In this document: positions 1 to 7,809 of the stretch, piece by piece | How the letters are laid out: each line of letters starts with the position of its first letter | Position numbering within the stretch: the stretch's first letter is position 1 | Origin: Prauserella shujinwangii | GTDB lineage: Bacteria; Actinomycetota; Actinomycetes; Mycobacteriales; Pseudonocardiaceae | Direction of reading: 5' to 3' | Length of the DNA stretch: 64,000 nucleotides | NCBI RefSeq assembly: GCF_003001955.1 | Contig: NZ_PVNH01000005.1 | Location: 1 to 64,000 of the forward strand | Notes under the pieces: model-generated | Seen by the model: only the letters and a program-made list of their open reading frames with translations | Databases searched by the model: none | What the model was told of the DNA's origin: nothing | Translations under genes and position numbers: made by a program

Positions 1-128
1 CGCCAACCCACGGGCGGCAACGACACTACGAGCCAGATCACCAACGGCCAGGATCCCAACCACCGCAACAGCGGCAACATCACCCTGACACTGAGTCCGA
101 CACTATCCCCTGGTGTGCCACGGCGGCC

Positions 129-206
129 GACCGGCGAACTCGGGGGGCGCGAGCGCGGACTTCACCGCGCCGAGCGCGGCACTCGCGTGCGGGAACGGGG
201 GACTCG
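129..206. repeat. Four degenerate tandem units, 21-22 bp period
   Basis: Four 14-bp units of the form GANCGNNNNACTCG begin at 129, 151, 172 and 193, that is, every 21-22 bp. The third unit is GAGCGCGGCACTCG and the fourth GAACGGGGGACTCG; the second ends TTCA instead of CTCG. The array lies just past the stop codon of glnR, which is on the minus strand. The spacing equals two helical turns, which would suit protein binding, but it may simply be a genus-specific intergenic repeat. Bases 1-128 show no gene I can support. Confidence 0.55.
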
Positions 207-210
207 CGGG

Positions 211-963
211 TCAGCGGCGGGAGAACTCGGTGGCCTCGAAGGAGTCCGGAACCGGGGGCCTGCCGCCCTTCACCGGGCCGATCCCCTTCGCGGGGCGCTC
301 GAACTTGTAGCCGACGTTGCGCACGGTGCCGATCATCTGCTCGTGCTCGGGACCGAGCTTGGCGCGCAGTCGCCGGACGTGCACGTCGACCGTGCGGGTG
401 CCGCCGAAGAAGTCGTAGCCCCACACCTCCTGCAGCAGCTGGGCGCGGGTGAACACCCGGCCCGCGTGCTGCGCGAGGTACTTGAGCAGCTCGAACTCCT
501 TGTAGGTCAGTTCGAGTGTGCGCTTGCGCAGGCGGGCGGTGTAGGTGGCCTCGTCGATCACCAGGTCGCCGACGCGCAGTTCCGCGTCCACCTGTGTGGT
601 GGCGCCGTCCCGGGTGGTGGCCAGCCGCAGCCTCGCGTCCACCTCGGCGGGCCCGGCCGTCGGCAGGATGATGTCGTCGGCCCGCCACTCGGAGCTGACG
701 GCGACGAGACCGCCCTCGCCGACCACCGCGATCACGGGGGTGGTGGCGTCCTCGTCGCTCGCCCCCTTGAGCAGGCGGGAGAGGCTCTTGGCCGAGGCCA
801 GGTCGGTGCGCGCGTCGAGCAGGATCACGTCCCGGTGGCCCGCGTCGAGCAGCGCCGTCACCTCGGGCGCCCGCACGCGTACGGTGTGGGGAAGCAGTTC
901 CAGAGCGGGCAACACCGCGGTCGCTTCGGACTCGGCTGTGAGTACCAGTAGGTCCAGGCTCAT
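211..963 (-). CDS. glnR: GlnR-type orphan response regulator (nitrogen control)
   Basis: A 250-residue OmpR-type regulator. Residues about 1-115 are a receiver-like domain with the DVILLDAR segment. Residues about 140-230 are a winged helix with [46 protein letters not shown] and [10 protein letters not shown], split here only to show landmarks. This closely matches actinobacterial GlnR, which activates glnA, amtB and other nitrogen genes without a cognate kinase. There is no histidine kinase next to it. The ATG at 963 begins the conserved MSLDLLVLT segment; in-frame sequence further upstream has no family character. lmeA lies divergently, as with Rv0818 and Rv0817c in Mycobacterium tuberculosis. 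Confidence 0.92.
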   Translation of the reverse strand: MSLDLLVLTAESEATAVLPALELLPHTVRVRAPEVTALLDAGHRDVILLDARTDLASAKSLSRLLKGASDEDATTPVIAVVGEGGLVAVSSEWRADDIILPTAGPAEVDARLRLATTRDGATTQVDAELRVGDLVIDEATYTARLRKRTLELTYKEFELLKYLAQHAGRVFTRAQLLQEVWGYDFFGGTRTVDVHVRRLRAKLGPEHEQMIGTVRNVGYKFERPAKGIGPVKGGRPPVPDSFEATEFSRR

Positions 964-1114
964 GGCCACCGCCCTATATCTTGGGATCGCCTCGCTGAGA
1001 AGCTCCGGCCGGTCCTGGATGAGAATAGCCGGTGAACGGACCGGATGTCTCCACCGTGAAACGGGCATCACACCAGGTCGTACGGGTCGGCGAGGCACCG
1101 CGAACTGCCGGACG

Positions 1115-2014
1115 ATGAGATCGGACGCGATTGTGAGCAGCGCTGTCGTGAGTCAGCAGGCCCGCCAGGGCAACCGCAGGGGAAAGCGGACGAGACGGGT
1201 CGTCATCGTGCTGGTCGTGCTGGCCGGCCTGCTCGTCGGAGCGGATTTCGCCCTCGCCGCCTACGCCGAGCACGCGGTGTCCCAGAAGGCCAGGGAGCAG
1301 CTGGAGCTGTCGAACGACCCGGCCGTGACGATCAACGGGTTCCCGTTCGCCACCCAGGCGATCTCCGGCGAGTACCAGCACATCACCGTGTCCGCGCAGG
1401 GCATCCCCGTCGGTCCGCTGCGCGACGTCGCCATCCGTGCCGACCTGCGGGACGTCACCGCGCCGCTGTCGGACCTGACGGCGGGCAAGGTCAACGCGAT
1501 CGAGATCGGGGACCTCGAGGGCCAGGTGACGCTCAAGGAGAGCGACATCTCCCGCGTCGAGCCGCTGACGAACATCGAGGACCTGCGGATCGAACCGTCC
1601 TCCGAGGACTACGTCCGCAACGGCGACGGCTCGGGGGACGAGAACGAGCCCGAGCCGGACGAGTCCACGGAGCGGACCGACGACTCGACGGCGGGCGTGC
1701 GTCTGTCCGGCTACTCCCGGATCGCGGGCGAGCGGATCGAGCTCTTCGCCTTCGCGATGATCGAGCTGGACGGCAGCACGATCCGGATCACACCGCACCG
1801 GCTGCAGTTCGGGAATGACAAGGAGACCACCGTCGTTCCCCGGGAAGTGCAGGAGGCCTTGCTGCCGAACTTCGAGGCGGACATCAACACCGGCGGGTTG
1901 CCGTTCACGGTCACCCCGACGGCGGTACAGGTGGAGTCCGGCTCGATCACCATCAAGGGCGAGGCCGAGAACGTGACCTTCGCCGGGGCCTCGGCGAACC
2001 GGACACAAGGATGA
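1115..2014 (+). CDS. lmeA: LmeA-like DUF2993 phospholipid-binding exported protein
   Basis: A 299-residue protein with a basic N-terminus and one membrane/signal segment ([21 protein letters not shown], about residues 28-48). A DUF2993 domain follows, beginning near [17 protein letters not shown]. An acidic insert rich in Asp and Glu lies near residues 165-190. In mycobacteria LmeA (Rv0817c) takes part in lipomannan mannan elongation and binds phospholipid; that role is inferred here from family and position. The ATG at 1115 is chosen; GTG at 1133 and 1148 are alternatives because no ribosome site stands out. The next gene follows after 10 nt. Confidence 0.8.
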   Translation: MRSDAIVSSAVVSQQARQGNRRGKRTRRVVIVLVVLAGLLVGADFALAAYAEHAVSQKAREQLELSNDPAVTINGFPFATQAISGEYQHITVSAQGIPVGPLRDVAIRADLRDVTAPLSDLTAGKVNAIEIGDLEGQVTLKESDISRVEPLTNIEDLRIEPSSEDYVRNGDGSGDENEPEPDESTERTDDSTAGVRLSGYSRIAGERIELFAFAMIELDGSTIRITPHRLQFGNDKETTVVPREVQEALLPNFEADINTGGLPFTVTPTAVQVESGSITIKGEAENVTFAGASANRTQG

Positions 2015-2024
2015 GGTAACCGCG

Positions 2025-2474
2025 GTGACGGGAGTGTGGGTGCTGGTCGGCACGCTGGTGGCCGGCCTGCTCGCCGGCGCGCTGCTGGCCAGGCGCAACG
2101 GCCGGATCCGCGCGGCCGGGCCCGCGCGCGCGGAGCACGCGCTGCCCGCCCCGGTCGCCGCCGTGCTCGACACGTCGGCGACCGGGCCCGCCGTCACCCT
2201 CGTCCAGCTGTCCACCACCTTCTGCGCCCCGTGCCGGCACGCGCGGGCGGTGCTCGGACAGCTGGCCGAACGCACCGACGGACTGCGGCACGTCGAGCTG
2301 GACGTGACCCATCAGCCACAGGTCGCGCAGCAGCTGGGGGTGCTCCGCACGCCGACCACGCTCGCGCTCGGCCCGGAGGGCGACGAGCTGTTGCGGGTGA
2401 GCGGCGTGCCGAAGGCGCCCGAGCTGCTGGCCGCCCTCGAGGCCCACCTCACCCGGGCGCGTCCCACAGACTGA
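2025..2474 (+). CDS. Membrane-anchored thioredoxin-like protein
   Basis: 149 residues. The N-terminus is a transmembrane anchor (WVLVGTLVAGLLAGALLA, about residues 4-21), which would place the thioredoxin fold outside the membrane. The redox motif is FCAPCRHAR near residue 68, with the cis-Pro segment TPTTLALG later. It matches the position of thiX (Rv0816c) just before the rhodanese operon. The GTG start has a good ribosome site (GAGGTAA at 2013-2019) that overlaps the lmeA stop, so the two are probably co-transcribed. The substrate is unknown; sulfur metabolism or cell-envelope disulfide reduction is inferred from context. Confidence 0.85.
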   Translation: MTGVWVLVGTLVAGLLAGALLARRNGRIRAAGPARAEHALPAPVAAVLDTSATGPAVTLVQLSTTFCAPCRHARAVLGQLAERTDGLRHVELDVTHQPQVAQQLGVLRTPTTLALGPEGDELLRVSGVPKAPELLAALEAHLTRARPTD

Positions 2475-2480
2475 ACGCGG

Positions 2481-2509
2481 TTCCCACTACCAGGGAGTCT
2501 CGGTACCCT
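2481..2509 (+). promoter_or_regulatory. Promoter of leader peptide / rhodanese operon
   Basis: TTCCCA at 2481-2486, a 17-bp spacer, then TACCCT at 2504-2509. The GTG of the leader peptide begins 8 nt after the end of the -10 box, at about the expected transcription start. This predicts a leaderless mRNA that begins with the leader peptide. Confidence 0.5.
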
Positions 2510-2516
2510 GGGCGCC

Positions 2517-2636
2517 GTGGACAGGCTGCCCCTCCATCTCCTCACGCAGCGTCGCGCGGTCGACCTCTGCCGCGTGCGCAGCAGCCTGTGTTCGCCGGGC
2601 CGTTCGTACTGGCCCGGCGTTCGATACAGGAGGTGA
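2517..2636 (+). CDS. Leader peptide of sulfur operon (QRRAVDLCRVRSSLC type)
   Basis: A 39-codon ORF starting with GTG. Residues 8-25 read LLTQRRAVDLCRVRSSLC. This is the same pattern as the peptide at 39925-40020, and it matches the short actinobacterial putative leader peptides found before sulfur-metabolism genes. Cys codons are at positions 18 and 25. The stop TGA (2634-2636) lies inside the AGGAGGTGAC ribosome site of the DUF4395 gene, which starts one base later, so a ribosome on the leader would directly affect initiation of the next gene. Function as a cysteine or sulfur sensor is inferred from mycobacterial polycysteine leader attenuators. Too short for routine gene callers. Confidence 0.8.
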   Translation: MDRLPLHLLTQRRAVDLCRVRSSLCSPGRSYWPGVRYRR

Positions 2637-2637
2637 C

Positions 2638-3072
2638 ATGTCCGCTTCGTCCGCGGTCGACCCCCGTGGTCCGCGTTTCGCGGCGGTGGTGACGACGGTC
2701 GTTCTCGCCGTCGTGCTGCTCACGGGATGGTGGCCGCTGCTCGCCGCGCAGACGGTGGTGTTCGCGATCGGCGCCTTCGTCGGGCTCCGGCCGGCCCCGT
2801 ACTCGGTGCTCTACCGCGTCCTGGTCGCGCCGAGGCTGCGGCCGACCAGCGAGCGCGAGGACGCCGCGCCGCTGCGGTTCGCGCAGGCCGTCGGTTTCGT
2901 GTTCGCCCTGGTCGGCACGGTCGGCTACGCCGCGGGGCTGCCGGTCCTCGGCATCGTCGCCACGGCGTTCGCCCTGTTCGCCGCGTTCCTCAACGCGGCG
3001 TTCGGCTTCTGTCTCGGCTGCGAGATGTACCTGCTCATCAGGCGGCTCGCGCCACGCGCCGAACAGGCGTGA
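2638..3072 (+). CDS. DUF4395 integral membrane protein
   Basis: 144 residues, strongly hydrophobic. Membrane segments are about residues 15-32, 34-52, 80-98 and 100-122. The C-terminal segment ends with FGFCLGCEMY, a paired-cysteine motif typical of DUF4395. The family often sits beside rhodaneses and thioredoxins, so a role in moving or handling reduced sulfur is likely but unproven. Translation probably depends on the overlapping leader peptide. The rhodanese gene follows after 55 nt. Confidence 0.85.
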   Translation: MSASSAVDPRGPRFAAVVTTVVLAVVLLTGWWPLLAAQTVVFAIGAFVGLRPAPYSVLYRVLVAPRLRPTSEREDAAPLRFAQAVGFVFALVGTVGYAAGLPVLGIVATAFALFAAFLNAAFGFCLGCEMYLLIRRLAPRAEQA

Positions 3073-3127
3073 GACAGGTTCCAGACGAGTACCCCCTTCC
3101 AACGAGAGAGAAAGTGAGTGCCGCTCC

Positions 3128-3964
3128 ATGAGCCGTGAAGACGTCCTGGTCACCACGCAGTGGGCAGAGGACAACCTGAACACCCCCGGGGTGGTGTTCG
3201 CGGAGGTCGACGAGGACACCACCGCGTACGACGGTGGGCACATCCCCGGTGCCGTGAAGATCGACTGGAAGAACGAGCTGCAGGACCCGGTGCGCCGGGA
3301 CTTCGTCGACAAGGCAGGCTTCGAGGCGCTCCTGTCGGAGAAGGGCATCGCCAACGACGACCTCGTGGTCCTCTACGGCGGCAACAACAACTGGTTCGCC
3401 GCCTACGCGTACTGGTACTTCAAGCTCTACGGCCACGACAAGGTCAAGCTGCTCGACGGCGGCCGCAAGAAGTGGGAGCTGGACGGCCGGGAGCTGACCA
3501 CCGACGAGGTCAAGCGGGAACGCACCAACTACACCGCGCGGGAGCAGAACCTCTCGCTGCGGGCCTTCCGTGACGAGGTCGTCGACGCGATCAACACCAA
3601 GAACCTGGTCGACGTGCGTTCGCCCGACGAGTTCTCGGGCAAGCTGCTCGCCCCGGCGCACCTGCCGCAGGAGTCGGCGCAGCGCGCGGGCCACATCCCG
3701 AGCGCGGTGAACGTGCCGTGGTCCAAGGCGGCCAACGAGGACGGCACCTTCAAGTCCGCCGAGGAGCTGAAGGAGCTCTACGAGGAGGCGGGCCTGGACA
3801 CCGCCAAGCCCACCATCGCCTACTGCCGGATCGGCGAGCGTTCCAGCCACACCTGGTTCGCGCTGCACGAGCTGATCGGCCTCGAGGACGTGAAGAACTA
3901 CGACGGTTCGTGGACCGAGTACGGCTCGCTGGTCGGCGTGCCGATCGAGACGGGAGCGAAGTGA
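3128..3964 (+). CDS. cysA2: Thiosulfate/3-mercaptopyruvate sulfurtransferase (tandem rhodanese)
   Basis: 278 residues, the normal size for a two-domain rhodanese. The inactive N-terminal repeat covers about residues 1-135 (landmarks DGGHIPGAVKIDW and LYGGNNNWFAAYAYWY). The catalytic repeat follows (VDVRSPDEF, RAGHIPSAVNVPW). Active-site Cys233 is in CRIGERSSHTW. It moves sulfane sulfur from thiosulfate or a related donor to an acceptor in the cytoplasm. The best relatives are mycobacterial CysA2/SseA. Its stop overlaps the next start (TGATG), showing tight coupling to the DUF1416 gene. Confidence 0.93.
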   Translation: MSREDVLVTTQWAEDNLNTPGVVFAEVDEDTTAYDGGHIPGAVKIDWKNELQDPVRRDFVDKAGFEALLSEKGIANDDLVVLYGGNNNWFAAYAYWYFKLYGHDKVKLLDGGRKKWELDGRELTTDEVKRERTNYTAREQNLSLRAFRDEVVDAINTKNLVDVRSPDEFSGKLLAPAHLPQESAQRAGHIPSAVNVPWSKAANEDGTFKSAEELKELYEEAGLDTAKPTIAYCRIGERSSHTWFALHELIGLEDVKNYDGSWTEYGSLVGVPIETGAK

Positions 3965-4269
3965 TGAGCGACGGTTGCGGCGCGCCGGCCCAGACGGCGG
4001 TCTCGGCGCAGGAGGACACGAACGGCCAGGTGGTCGTGGCGGGCAAGGTGACCGGAGGGGACGGCCCCGTCGGCGGCGCCTACGTGCGCCTGCTCAACGC
4101 CGACGGTGAGTTCACGGGCGAGGTGCAGGCCTCGGCCGAGGGCGACTTCCGGTTCTACGCGGCCCCGGGCACCTGGACGGTGCGGGCGCTGCACCGCACC
4201 GGCAACGGCGAGGCCACGGTCGACGCCGAGGGCCCCGGCCTCCACCAGGTCTCCATCCCGGTCGCCTGA
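3964..4269 (+). CDS. DUF1416 protein (SseC-like), rhodanese partner
   Basis: 101 residues. The N-terminus MSDGCGAPAQ has an early Cys, followed by a carboxypeptidase-regulatory-like beta sandwich (VVVAGKVTGGDGPVGGAYVR, then GDFRFYAAPGTWTVRALHR). This is the actinobacterial DUF1416 family, represented by SseC2 (Rv0814c), always paired with CysA2-type rhodaneses. Cys5 may accept sulfur, which is inference. The ATG at 3964 overlaps the rhodanese stop by one base; an in-frame GTG at 3961 is an alternative. Confidence 0.85.
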   Translation: MSDGCGAPAQTAVSAQEDTNGQVVVAGKVTGGDGPVGGAYVRLLNADGEFTGEVQASAEGDFRFYAAPGTWTVRALHRTGNGEATVDAEGPGLHQVSIPVA

Positions 4270-4285
4270 CCCCCGGTCGGCCACT

Positions 4286-4340
4286 GTCCCCCAAGGCCAC
4301 CTTGGTTGCGTTGAACGCAACCAAGGTGGCCTTGGGGGAC
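4286..4340. repeat. Perfect 55-bp intergenic palindrome (family 1)
   Basis: Arms 4286-4312 and 4314-4340 are perfect 27-bp reverse complements around a single central G. The core is TTGCGTTGAACGCAA and the outer ends are GTCCCCCAAGG and CCTTGGGGGAC. The same core recurs at 20692-20738 and 27221-27301. It follows the DUF1416 stop and could end that transcript, although no T-run follows. Confidence 0.85.
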
Positions 4341-4357
4341 GTTGTTATCCTGCGGGC

Positions 4358-4456
4358 GTGGAGATCCTGTTTACGACCCTGCTGGTGCTGGCCATCGTCG
4401 CCACGACCTGGTTCGGCGGTTACGTGGTGTACCGGCTCTACTCCGACCAGCGCTGA
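4358..4456 (+). CDS. 32-residue single-pass membrane peptide
   Basis: A GTG-started peptide with one membrane span (about residues 3-22, FTTLLVLAIVATTWFGGYVV) and a polar, basic tail ending YRLYSDQR. TATCCT at 4346-4351 is followed by 6 nt and then the GTG, the leaderless promoter layout seen elsewhere in this window, which supports it as a real gene. The nitrobindin gene starts 11 nt after its stop. Function is unknown. Confidence 0.6.
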   Translation: MEILFTTLLVLAIVATTWFGGYVVYRLYSDQR

Positions 4457-4467
4457 CGGAAGGCCCG

Positions 4468-5082
4468 ATGTCCAGCGGCGACGAAGCCATCCAGGCCGCT
4501 GCGGAGCGCGCCGAGCACACCGGCAAGCGCAACATCCCGCAGCTCGAAGGCCTGCCGATCCCCGGCGACACCGCCAACCTGCGGGAGGGGCCGAACCTCA
4601 ACGACGCCTGCCTGGCGCTGCTGCCGCTGGTCGGCGTGTGGCGCGGCGAGGGTGAGATCAACTACCCCACGATCGACGGCCCGTTCCGGTTCGCGCAACA
4701 GCTCACCATCTCCCACGACGGCCGCCCGTTCCTGTTCCACGAGGCGCGCTCGTGGCTGCTCGACGCGGACGGCAACGTCATCAGGCAGGCGGCCAGGGAG
4801 ACCGGCTGGTGGCGACCGCAGCCGGACGACACGATCGAGCTGCTGCTCGCCCACTCCAGCGGCATCATCGAGCTGTTCTACGGCAAGCCGGCCAAACAGG
4901 CCGCGTGGGAGCTCGGCACCGACGCCGTCGTGCGCACCGCGAGCGCCAAGGAGGTCGTCGCCGCGAAGCGCCTGTACGGCATCGTCGGCAACGGCGACCT
5001 CGGCTACGTCGAGGAGCGCGCGATGGTCGGCGAACCCATGACGCCGCACGCCTCGGCACTGCTGCAGCGCGTCGTCGGCTGA
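4468..5082 (+). CDS. Nitrobindin-like heme beta-barrel (DUF1794)
   Basis: 204 residues. The family signature GVWRGEGE begins at residue 56, within a lipocalin/FABP-like barrel (DGRPFLFHEARSWLL, GWWRPQPDD). His194, 11 residues from the C-terminus, sits where the heme-ligand His155 lies in the 165-residue mycobacterial protein Rv0813c. Known members bind ferric heme and isomerise peroxynitrite to nitrate. The N-terminal 45 or so residues are a family-typical extension. A ribosome site GGAAGG precedes the ATG. It follows the rhodanese operon, in the same order as in mycobacteria. Confidence 0.85.
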   Translation: MSSGDEAIQAAAERAEHTGKRNIPQLEGLPIPGDTANLREGPNLNDACLALLPLVGVWRGEGEINYPTIDGPFRFAQQLTISHDGRPFLFHEARSWLLDADGNVIRQAARETGWWRPQPDDTIELLLAHSSGIIELFYGKPAKQAAWELGTDAVVRTASAKEVVAAKRLYGIVGNGDLGYVEERAMVGEPMTPHASALLQRVVG

Positions 5083-5097
5083 ACGGGCGGGAGAACC

Positions 5098-5949
5098 CTA
5101 GCCCGCGTACTCGGCCTCGTACGCCTCGGCCAGCTCCGCGTGGATGGCGGAGGAGTCCGGAAGCGGCTGCCCGTCCAGCGTGTGCACGCGCGTCAGCTTG
5201 CGCACCGAGGAGGCCAGGAACAGGCCGTCCGCCGAGCGCAGGTCCGCCACCTCCAGCGGCTCCACCTTCGTGGCCCAGCCCGCCCGCTCGGCGCCGCGGA
5301 ACACGCTGCCCTGGGTGGTGCCCTTGAGGATCCCCAGCGACGGCGGCGGCGTGTACAGCGTCCGCCCCCTCGCCACGATGACGTTCGACGTCGGGCCCTC
5401 CAGCACCGTGCCGCCGGGCGCGGTGAAGACGACGTCGTCCGCGCCGCGCCGCGCCGCCTCCCGCACGGCGGCCATGTTCACCGCGTACGACAGCGACTTG
5501 GCGCCGAGCAGCAGCCACGGCGCGCGCTCGGTGTAGTCGGGGTCGATGCCACGGTCCAGCGTCACCACCGCGACGCCCTCGGCGCGGGCCCGCCGCACCT
5601 TCTCGTCGATCTCCATGCCGAGCGCGAACGCCGTGGGCGCCGAGGCCGGGTCGCCCTCGACACCCCGCGTGTAGACGAGCTTGAGCGCGAACTCCGCGGA
5701 TCCGGACCAGCTGTCCAGCACCAGCCGCACCACCCGCTCCCACGCCGCCCGGTCGGGCTCGGGCAGGTCGAGCATCGCCGCCGACCGGGCCAGCCGGTCG
5801 AGGTGCGGCCCGAGCTCACGGGGCACGCCGTCGGCCACGAGCACCGTCTCGAAGATGCCGTCGCCGCGGAGCAGGCCCAGGTCGTCGACCCGGATGTGGG
5901 CCGCGTCCGGATCGGCCAGCGTTCCGTCCAGGAAGGCGAGTACGCGCAT
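5098..5949 (-). CDS. pabC: Aminodeoxychorismate lyase (fold-type IV PLP enzyme)
   Basis: 283 residues, class IV aminotransferase fold. RGDGIFETVLV is the N-terminal motif, Lys151 in LLGAKSLSYAVNM is the likely PLP lysine, and VLEGPTSNVIVARG is the conserved Glu region. It probably converts 4-amino-4-deoxychorismate to p-aminobenzoate for folate, although a branched-chain or D-amino acid transaminase of the same fold cannot be excluded. The homologue in the same place is Rv0812. TACTGT (5961-5956) stands 6 nt before the ATG, so the mRNA is probably leaderless. It is divergent from ygfZ, 43 bp away. Confidence 0.8.
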   Translation of the reverse strand: MRVLAFLDGTLADPDAAHIRVDDLGLLRGDGIFETVLVADGVPRELGPHLDRLARSAAMLDLPEPDRAAWERVVRLVLDSWSGSAEFALKLVYTRGVEGDPASAPTAFALGMEIDEKVRRARAEGVAVVTLDRGIDPDYTERAPWLLLGAKSLSYAVNMAAVREAARRGADDVVFTAPGGTVLEGPTSNVIVARGRTLYTPPPSLGILKGTTQGSVFRGAERAGWATKVEPLEVADLRSADGLFLASSVRKLTRVHTLDGQPLPDSSAIHAELAEAYEAEYAG

Positions 5950-5992
5950 GACGCCACAGTACTCATCCGGAAACTCGCCTACGATCGGTTCC

Positions 5993-7126
5993 ATGGCCTA
6001 CCAGTCACCCCTGCTCGAACTCCGCGGCGCGGTCGCCCCTCCGGAAGGTCACCCGGAGGGCGGAGTGCCCTGGCACTGGGGGGACCCGTTCGCCGAGCAA
6101 CGCACGGCCGTCCGCGGGGTCGCCGTCGTGGACCGTTCCCACCGCGAGGTGTTCTCGGTCCGCGGCGAGGACCGGCTCTCCTGGCTGCACCTGGTGCTGT
6201 CCCAGCACGTCAGCGAGCTTTCCGAGGGCGCGGGCGGCGAGGCGCTCGTGCTCGACAGCCAGGGCCGCATCGACACCCACCTCGTGTTCGCGCACCTCGA
6301 CGGCACGGTGTGGCTGGACACCGATCCCGGCCCGATGGCGACCAGCGCGCTGCCGAAGGGCGGCAGGCAGCCGCTGCTCGACTACCTCGAGGCGATGAAG
6401 TTCTGGTCGAAGGTGGACATCGCCGACGCCACCGCGGGCTTCGCGGTGCTGACCCTGCTCGGCCCGGACATCGCCACGGTGCTGGAGCCGGACGTGCTCG
6501 CCGGCCTCGCCGACGAGCCGTACGCCGTCACCGCGTTGCCGGGCGGCGGGTTCGCCCGCCGGATGCCGTGGCCCGGCCGGTACAGCGTGGACCTGCTCGT
6601 GCCGAGGGACGAACTGAGCGGCTGGTGGCAGCGGCTCACCGACGCGGGCGCGCGCCCCGCGGGGTCGTGGGCCTTCGACGCGCTGCGGGTCGAGTCGCAG
6701 CGGCCCCGGCTCGGCGTCGACACCGACGAGCGCACGATCCCGCACGAGGTCGGCTGGATCGGCTCGGCCGCGCACGTCGCCAAGGGCTGCTACCGGGGCC
6801 AGGAGACGGTGGCCAAGGTGCACAACGTCGGCAAGCCCCCGCGCAACCTGCTGCTCCTGCACCTCGACGGCTCGCCGGAGATCTACCCGGAGACGGGTGA
6901 TCCCGTGCTGCACGGCGAGCGCACGGTGGGCCGCGTCGGCAGCGTGGCCCAGCACCACGAGCTCGGCCCGGTGGCGCTCGCCCTGGTCAAGCGCTCGGTG
7001 CCGACCGAGGCCGAGCTGCACGTCGGGAAGGACGACCAGGTCGTGCAGGCGTCCATCGACCCGGACTCGGTGCCCGGGGAGCGGGTGGCACCCGGCCGGG
7101 CGGCGGTGGAGCGCCTGAGGGGCTGA
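5993..7126 (+). CDS. ygfZ: YgfZ/GcvT-domain folate-binding protein (Fe-S/tRNA modification)
   Basis: 377 residues. The YgfZ signature KGCYRGQE starts at Lys264, with the essential Cys at 266. The N-terminal GcvT-like domain includes VVDRSHREVFSVRGEDRLSWL. YgfZ proteins bind tetrahydrofolate and help make or repair Fe-S clusters of enzymes such as MiaB. The family is sulfur-related, and the neighbour PabC feeds folate synthesis, which fits. TACGAT at 5980-5985 is followed by 7 nt and the ATG, so the transcript is probably leaderless. Confidence 0.88.
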   Translation: MAYQSPLLELRGAVAPPEGHPEGGVPWHWGDPFAEQRTAVRGVAVVDRSHREVFSVRGEDRLSWLHLVLSQHVSELSEGAGGEALVLDSQGRIDTHLVFAHLDGTVWLDTDPGPMATSALPKGGRQPLLDYLEAMKFWSKVDIADATAGFAVLTLLGPDIATVLEPDVLAGLADEPYAVTALPGGGFARRMPWPGRYSVDLLVPRDELSGWWQRLTDAGARPAGSWAFDALRVESQRPRLGVDTDERTIPHEVGWIGSAAHVAKGCYRGQETVAKVHNVGKPPRNLLLLHLDGSPEIYPETGDPVLHGERTVGRVGSVAQHHELGPVALALVKRSVPTEAELHVGKDDQVVQASIDPDSVPGERVAPGRAAVERLRG

Positions 7127-7221
7127 CACCGGCCGGGCGCGGCAGCGAATGTGAGCGATCTTGCGGTACCGTCGCGGACCCCACCCTGGTGTGTGAGACC
7201 GATTTGGAGCAGGATGGCCCC

Positions 7222-7809
7222 GTGATCGAAGTCCGGCCCGGCGGGCGCCGGCGCATCGACCGCGTCCTCGCCGCCGACTACGCGCGTGACCTGGAGCAGT
7301 TGCCGCTGACGACGCTGCGGGAACGCCGGGACGAGGCAGCGCAGGAGGAGACCGACCTGTCCTACCTGCGCAGGTTGCTGCACGCCCGGATCGACATCGT
7401 GCGCGCGGAGCAGCAGCGCCGCAGGTCCGGCGGTGGCGTGAGCATCGTCGACCAGCTCGCCACGATCCTGGCCGACAACGCCCTCGGCCCGGCGACGGGT
7501 TCGGGCAGGCACCAGCCGCTGGGACCGTCGCGGGCGGGCGAGTACCGGCGGCGCGCGGAGGCGCTCGTCGGCGACCCGGAACTGTCGGACGTCTCGGCGC
7601 TGACGGACGACAAGCTCGCCGGGACGCTGAGCGACTACCGGGAGCAGGAGGCGTCGGTGTCGCGGCGCAGGCGCGAGGTCCAGGCCGTGGTCGACGCCTT
7701 CAACGCCGAGATCGCGCGCCGGTACGCGCACGGCTCCGCCTCGGTGGACGAGCTGCTCGCCAGCCAGCGGCGCGGCGACGACGCGGACGGCACCGAGGAG
7801 AGCGAGTGA
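7222..7809 (+). CDS. rsiG: RsiG-like c-di-GMP-binding anti-sigma factor
   Basis: 195 residues, almost all helical and charged. It carries both c-di-GMP motifs of RsiG, E-x3-S-x2-R-x3-Q-x3-D. The second is exact: E143, S147, R150, Q154, D158. The first is E43, S47, R50, H54, D58, with His in place of Gln. In Streptomyces, RsiG loaded with c-di-GMP holds the sporulation sigma factor WhiG. No sigma gene adjoins this one, as is also the case for Streptomyces rsiG. The GTG at 7222 has a GGAGCAGG ribosome site; a GTG at 7189 is an alternative. The stop overlaps the asparaginase start by 4 nt. Confidence 0.85.
   Translation: MIEVRPGGRRRIDRVLAADYARDLEQLPLTTLRERRDEAAQEETDLSYLRRLLHARIDIVRAEQQRRRSGGGVSIVDQLATILADNALGPATGSGRHQPLGPSRAGEYRRRAEALVGDPELSDVSALTDDKLAGTLSDYREQEASVSRRRREVQAVVDAFNAEIARRYAHGSASVDELLASQRRGDDADGTEESE

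Noticed and set aside
1-128. Partial gene at the left edge
   Set aside because: Open frames exist on both strands, but none shows convincing codon use or a recognisable motif.
115-951. Long plus-strand reading frames antisense to glnR
   Set aside because: Their residues are Arg/Pro/Gly/Ala-rich shadows of the real minus-strand gene and carry no domain.
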